Source of the DNA: a bacterium
GTDB lineage: Bacteria; UBA6262; WVXT01
Assembly: GCA_035530055.1 (NCBI GenBank)
Contig: DATKVN010000026.1
Span: forward strand, 1-6,035
DNA: 6,035 nt
Direction: 5' to 3'
Below the pieces are notes generated by a model that was given only the letters and a program-made list of their open reading frames with translations, had not been told where the DNA came from and did not search any database. Below, piece by piece: positions 4,517 to 6,035 of the stretch (positions are counted from its first letter, which is position 1; the number at the start of each line of letters is the position of its first letter). A program made the position numbers and the translations under genes.

Positions 4517-5669
4517 GATGACTTCCCGGGAGAGAGTTTTACAAGTTATCGAACATAGAGAACCGGATAGAGTTCCTGTCGATTTTGGCAATCGCAACTG
4601 GAGTATAGTAAACGCTCCTCCCTATGGTTATAAGGCACTCTGTGAATATTTAGATATTTCCGATTACCCTGAACCAAAGATTGTTTATCTTCTGAACCTT
4701 GTGAGTAATATTGATGAGAGGATATTGAGGAAATTTAATGTGGATATAAGAAATTTAGGTGCCGGAGGACTGGGAATGGAGAGACTCTCGGATGGGACTC
4801 TGAGAGACTTAGATAATCATGGGCTCATATGTAAGCCGGCTGGTCCATATTTTTCTATTCCCGATACGCTTGCTCCTCTTAAGGATGCAATATCGGAGAA
4901 GGATATAGAGGAGTACCCATTCTGGTCAGACTATCAAAATCCTGTATATGTAAAGGGGAAAGAGGAAGAAGCAAGACATCTTCACGAGCATACAGATTAT
5001 GCCATATCTACCTGGGTTCCCAATGTTTTTCACCGGTATGCTTTTGTCCGTGGGTTCAATAATTTTATGATGGATATGAGAATAAATGTCGAATTTTTTA
5101 CAGCACTAGCAAACAGGATACTGAAAGCTTCGAAGACTTTTGCGCGGGAGTTCCTGGGTAGGGTAGGAAAGTATATAGACATAGTCTGTATTGGCGATGA
5201 TATGGGCGCACAGACTCAGCCTTTTATGTCCGTTGAGGATTTCCGAAAATATATTAAACCATACTGGGCGGAACTCGTTAAAGAGATAAAGAAATATACA
5301 GAAGCGAAAATTCTCCTCCACTGTTGTGGCTCGATTTACCCACTGATAAATGATATTATCGAGGTGGGCTTTGAGGTACTAAATCCTATTCAGCCTTTAG
5401 CTTATCAGATGGAACCAGAAAGGCTCAAGAGAGATTTCGGGGAGAGGATTTGTTTTTTGGGAGGAATAGATATTCAGCGGCTTTTGACCTTTGGCACACC
5501 TGAGGAAGTCAGAGAAGGAGTAAGAAGGGTGATTAACATACTTGCTCCCGGCGGTGGTTATATTCTTGCACCCTCCCACGATGTACAACCAGAGACGCCT
5601 CCCCAGAACATTGTGGCAATGTATGAGGCAGCCAAGGAGTTCGGGACTTATCCAATTAAAGGGAAATAA
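4509..5669 (+). CDS. UroD-fold corrinoid methyltransferase (MtaA/MtbA/MtgB-like superfamily)
   Basis: The 386-residue product belongs to the uroporphyrinogen decarboxylase superfamily, in the branch acting as zinc-dependent methyltransferases with corrinoid proteins rather than in haem synthesis. Visible family segments are the N-terminal TSRERVLQVIEHREPDRVPVDFG (5-27), GDDMGAQTQPFMS (229-241), ILLHCCGSI (268-276) with the H-x-C pair H271/C273 expected to bind zinc, LGGIDIQ (317-323), and APSHDVQPETPPQNIVAMYEAA (354-375). The C-terminal segment has Ser-His (356-357) where MtaA-type enzymes carry their third zinc cysteine, so this protein belongs to another subgroup and its third ligand is unclear. 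The eight-base overlap with the corrinoid-protein gene makes the two a likely functional pair that moves a methyl group between a substrate and cobalt. Substrate could be a methoxy, methylamine, betaine or methylthio compound; sequence does not decide. A true HemE is unlikely given this context. Confidence 0.88.
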   Translation: MVEMTSRERVLQVIEHREPDRVPVDFGNRNWSIVNAPPYGYKALCEYLDISDYPEPKIVYLLNLVSNIDERILRKFNVDIRNLGAGGLGMERLSDGTLRDLDNHGLICKPAGPYFSIPDTLAPLKDAISEKDIEEYPFWSDYQNPVYVKGKEEEARHLHEHTDYAISTWVPNVFHRYAFVRGFNNFMMDMRINVEFFTALANRILKASKTFAREFLGRVGKYIDIVCIGDDMGAQTQPFMSVEDFRKYIKPYWAELVKEIKKYTEAKILLHCCGSIYPLINDIIEVGFEVLNPIQPLAYQMEPERLKRDFGERICFLGGIDIQRLLTFGTPEEVREGVRRVINILAPGGGYILAPSHDVQPETPPQNIVAMYEAAKEFGTYPIKGK

Positions 5670-5685
5670 TTTTTTTTTACTTGTG

Positions 5686-5714
5686 CTCTCCTTTCAATAA
5701 AGGGGAGTTTTTTT
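5686..5714 (+). terminator. Intrinsic terminator of the aor-methyltransferase operon
   Basis: CTCTCCTTT (5686-5694) pairs with AAAGGGGAG (5699-5707) across a four-base CAAT loop, giving a 9-bp stem with one G-U pair. It is followed at once by seven T residues (5708-5714). It begins 16 bases after the methyltransferase stop and is a textbook Rho-independent terminator for plus-strand transcription. The reverse strand lacks a matching U-tract at the stem base, so it is one-directional. Confidence 0.88.
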
Positions 5715-5729
5715 GTTAATTCACTTTTT

Positions 5730-5735
5730 AGGAGG
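5730..5735 (+). promoter_or_regulatory. Ribosome binding site supporting the argF TTG start
   Basis: AGGAGG at 5730-5735 is a full-strength Shine-Dalgarno sequence six bases before TTG 5742. No ATG or GTG lies at a suitable distance in the argF frame, so this site decides the start codon. It begins only 15 bases after the T-tract of the preceding terminator. Confidence 0.8.
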
Positions 5736-5741
5736 ATAAAA

Positions 5742-6035
5742 TTGACAAGCCATAGCGGGAAAAGAAACCTAATTTCAATCCTGGATTTGACTTCAGATGA
5801 GATAATAGAGATTCTTCTTTCTGCAAGAGAACTGAAGAAGAGAAAGGAACCTAAAAGCACCTTAAAAGGGAAAGTTCTGGGAATGGTTTTCCAGAAACCT
5901 TCTACGAGAACCAGAGTCTCCTTTGAAGTAGCAATGTACCAATTGGGGGGATACGCACTATTTTTGAATGCCCAGGACCTCCAGTTGAGTCGTGGAGAAG
6001 AGATAGGAGATACGGCAAAGACTCTATCCCGATAC
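5742..6035 (+). CDS. argF: Ornithine carbamoyltransferase, N-terminal part (runs off right edge)
   Basis: The first 98 codons of an ornithine carbamoyltransferase are present, open to the window edge, about a third of the usual ~300-310 residues. The enzyme joins carbamoyl phosphate and ornithine to make citrulline in arginine synthesis. The carbamoyl-phosphate motif STRTR is present within FQKPSTRTRVSFEVAMYQLGG (about 54-74), followed by FLNAQDLQLSRGEEIGDTAKTLSRY (77-98 and on to the edge), both typical of anabolic OTCases rather than aspartate carbamoyltransferase. The N-terminal helix region (ISILDLTSDEIIEILLSARELKKRK) also fits. Translation starts at TTG 5742 behind AGGAGG; the lack of an ATG start makes it easy to miss. 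It follows the terminator of the preceding operon and is probably an independent biosynthetic gene. Catabolic OTCase cannot be ruled out without downstream genes. Confidence 0.93.
   Translation, partial: MTSHSGKRNLISILDLTSDEIIEILLSARELKKRKEPKSTLKGKVLGMVFQKPSTRTRVSFEVAMYQLGGYALFLNAQDLQLSRGEEIGDTAKTLSRY

Noticed and set aside
4509-5669. True HemE uroporphyrinogen decarboxylase
   Set aside because: The overlap with a corrinoid protein gene and the HCCG zinc-type motif fit the methyltransferase branch instead.
5648-5860. Minus-strand 70-codon reading frame across the terminator and argF start
   Set aside because: It crosses an intrinsic terminator and is antisense to the conserved N-terminus of argF, with no supporting motif.

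Overview
The window looks like a piece of chromosome from an uncultured anaerobic bacterium. The reasons are a tungsten-type aldehyde:ferredoxin oxidoreductase, a poly-[4Fe-4S] ferredoxin and a corrinoid methyl-transfer pair together in one gene cluster, with moderate-to-low GC, Arg codons mostly AGA/AGG, and short palindromic repeats between genes. I cannot place it in a named phylum from sequence alone; repeats of these styles are common in several candidate phyla.

Layout, left to right. Positions 1-144 are the right-hand part of a modular, hairpin-rich repeat that runs off the left edge. A sigma70-like promoter (186-215) and a strong ribosome binding site lead into a plus-strand operon of six genes: a four-cluster ferredoxin subunit (247-633), a W/Mo aldehyde ferredoxin oxidoreductase (648-2486), a MoaD/ThiS-like protein ending in Gly-Gly-Gly (2577-2840), a DapA/N-acetylneuraminate-lyase superfamily aldolase (2844-3797), a cobalamin-binding corrinoid protein (about 3881-4516) and a UroD-fold methyltransferase (4509-5669). 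Two related palindromic repeats (2495-2544 and 3801-3856) fill the two larger intercistronic gaps and bracket the moaD-like/aldolase pair. A clear intrinsic terminator (5686-5714) closes the operon. An ornithine carbamoyltransferase gene (argF) then starts at a TTG codon with a perfect ribosome binding site and runs off the right edge.

How the genes may work together (inference): the ferredoxin and oxidoreductase resemble the AorA/AorB pair of bacterial multi-subunit AOR enzymes, and the MoaD-like protein may supply sulfur for the pterin cofactor. The aldolase-superfamily enzyme could release pyruvate plus an aldehyde that the AOR oxidises to an acid. The corrinoid protein and UroD-fold protein form a classical substrate:corrinoid methyl-transfer pair, so the pathway's substrate may carry a methyl group on O, N or S. 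The second methyltransferase and the corrinoid reactivase that such a system needs are not in this window. The combination of AOR, aldolase and corrinoid methyltransferase in one apparent transcript is the most interesting feature here; its substrate is unknown.
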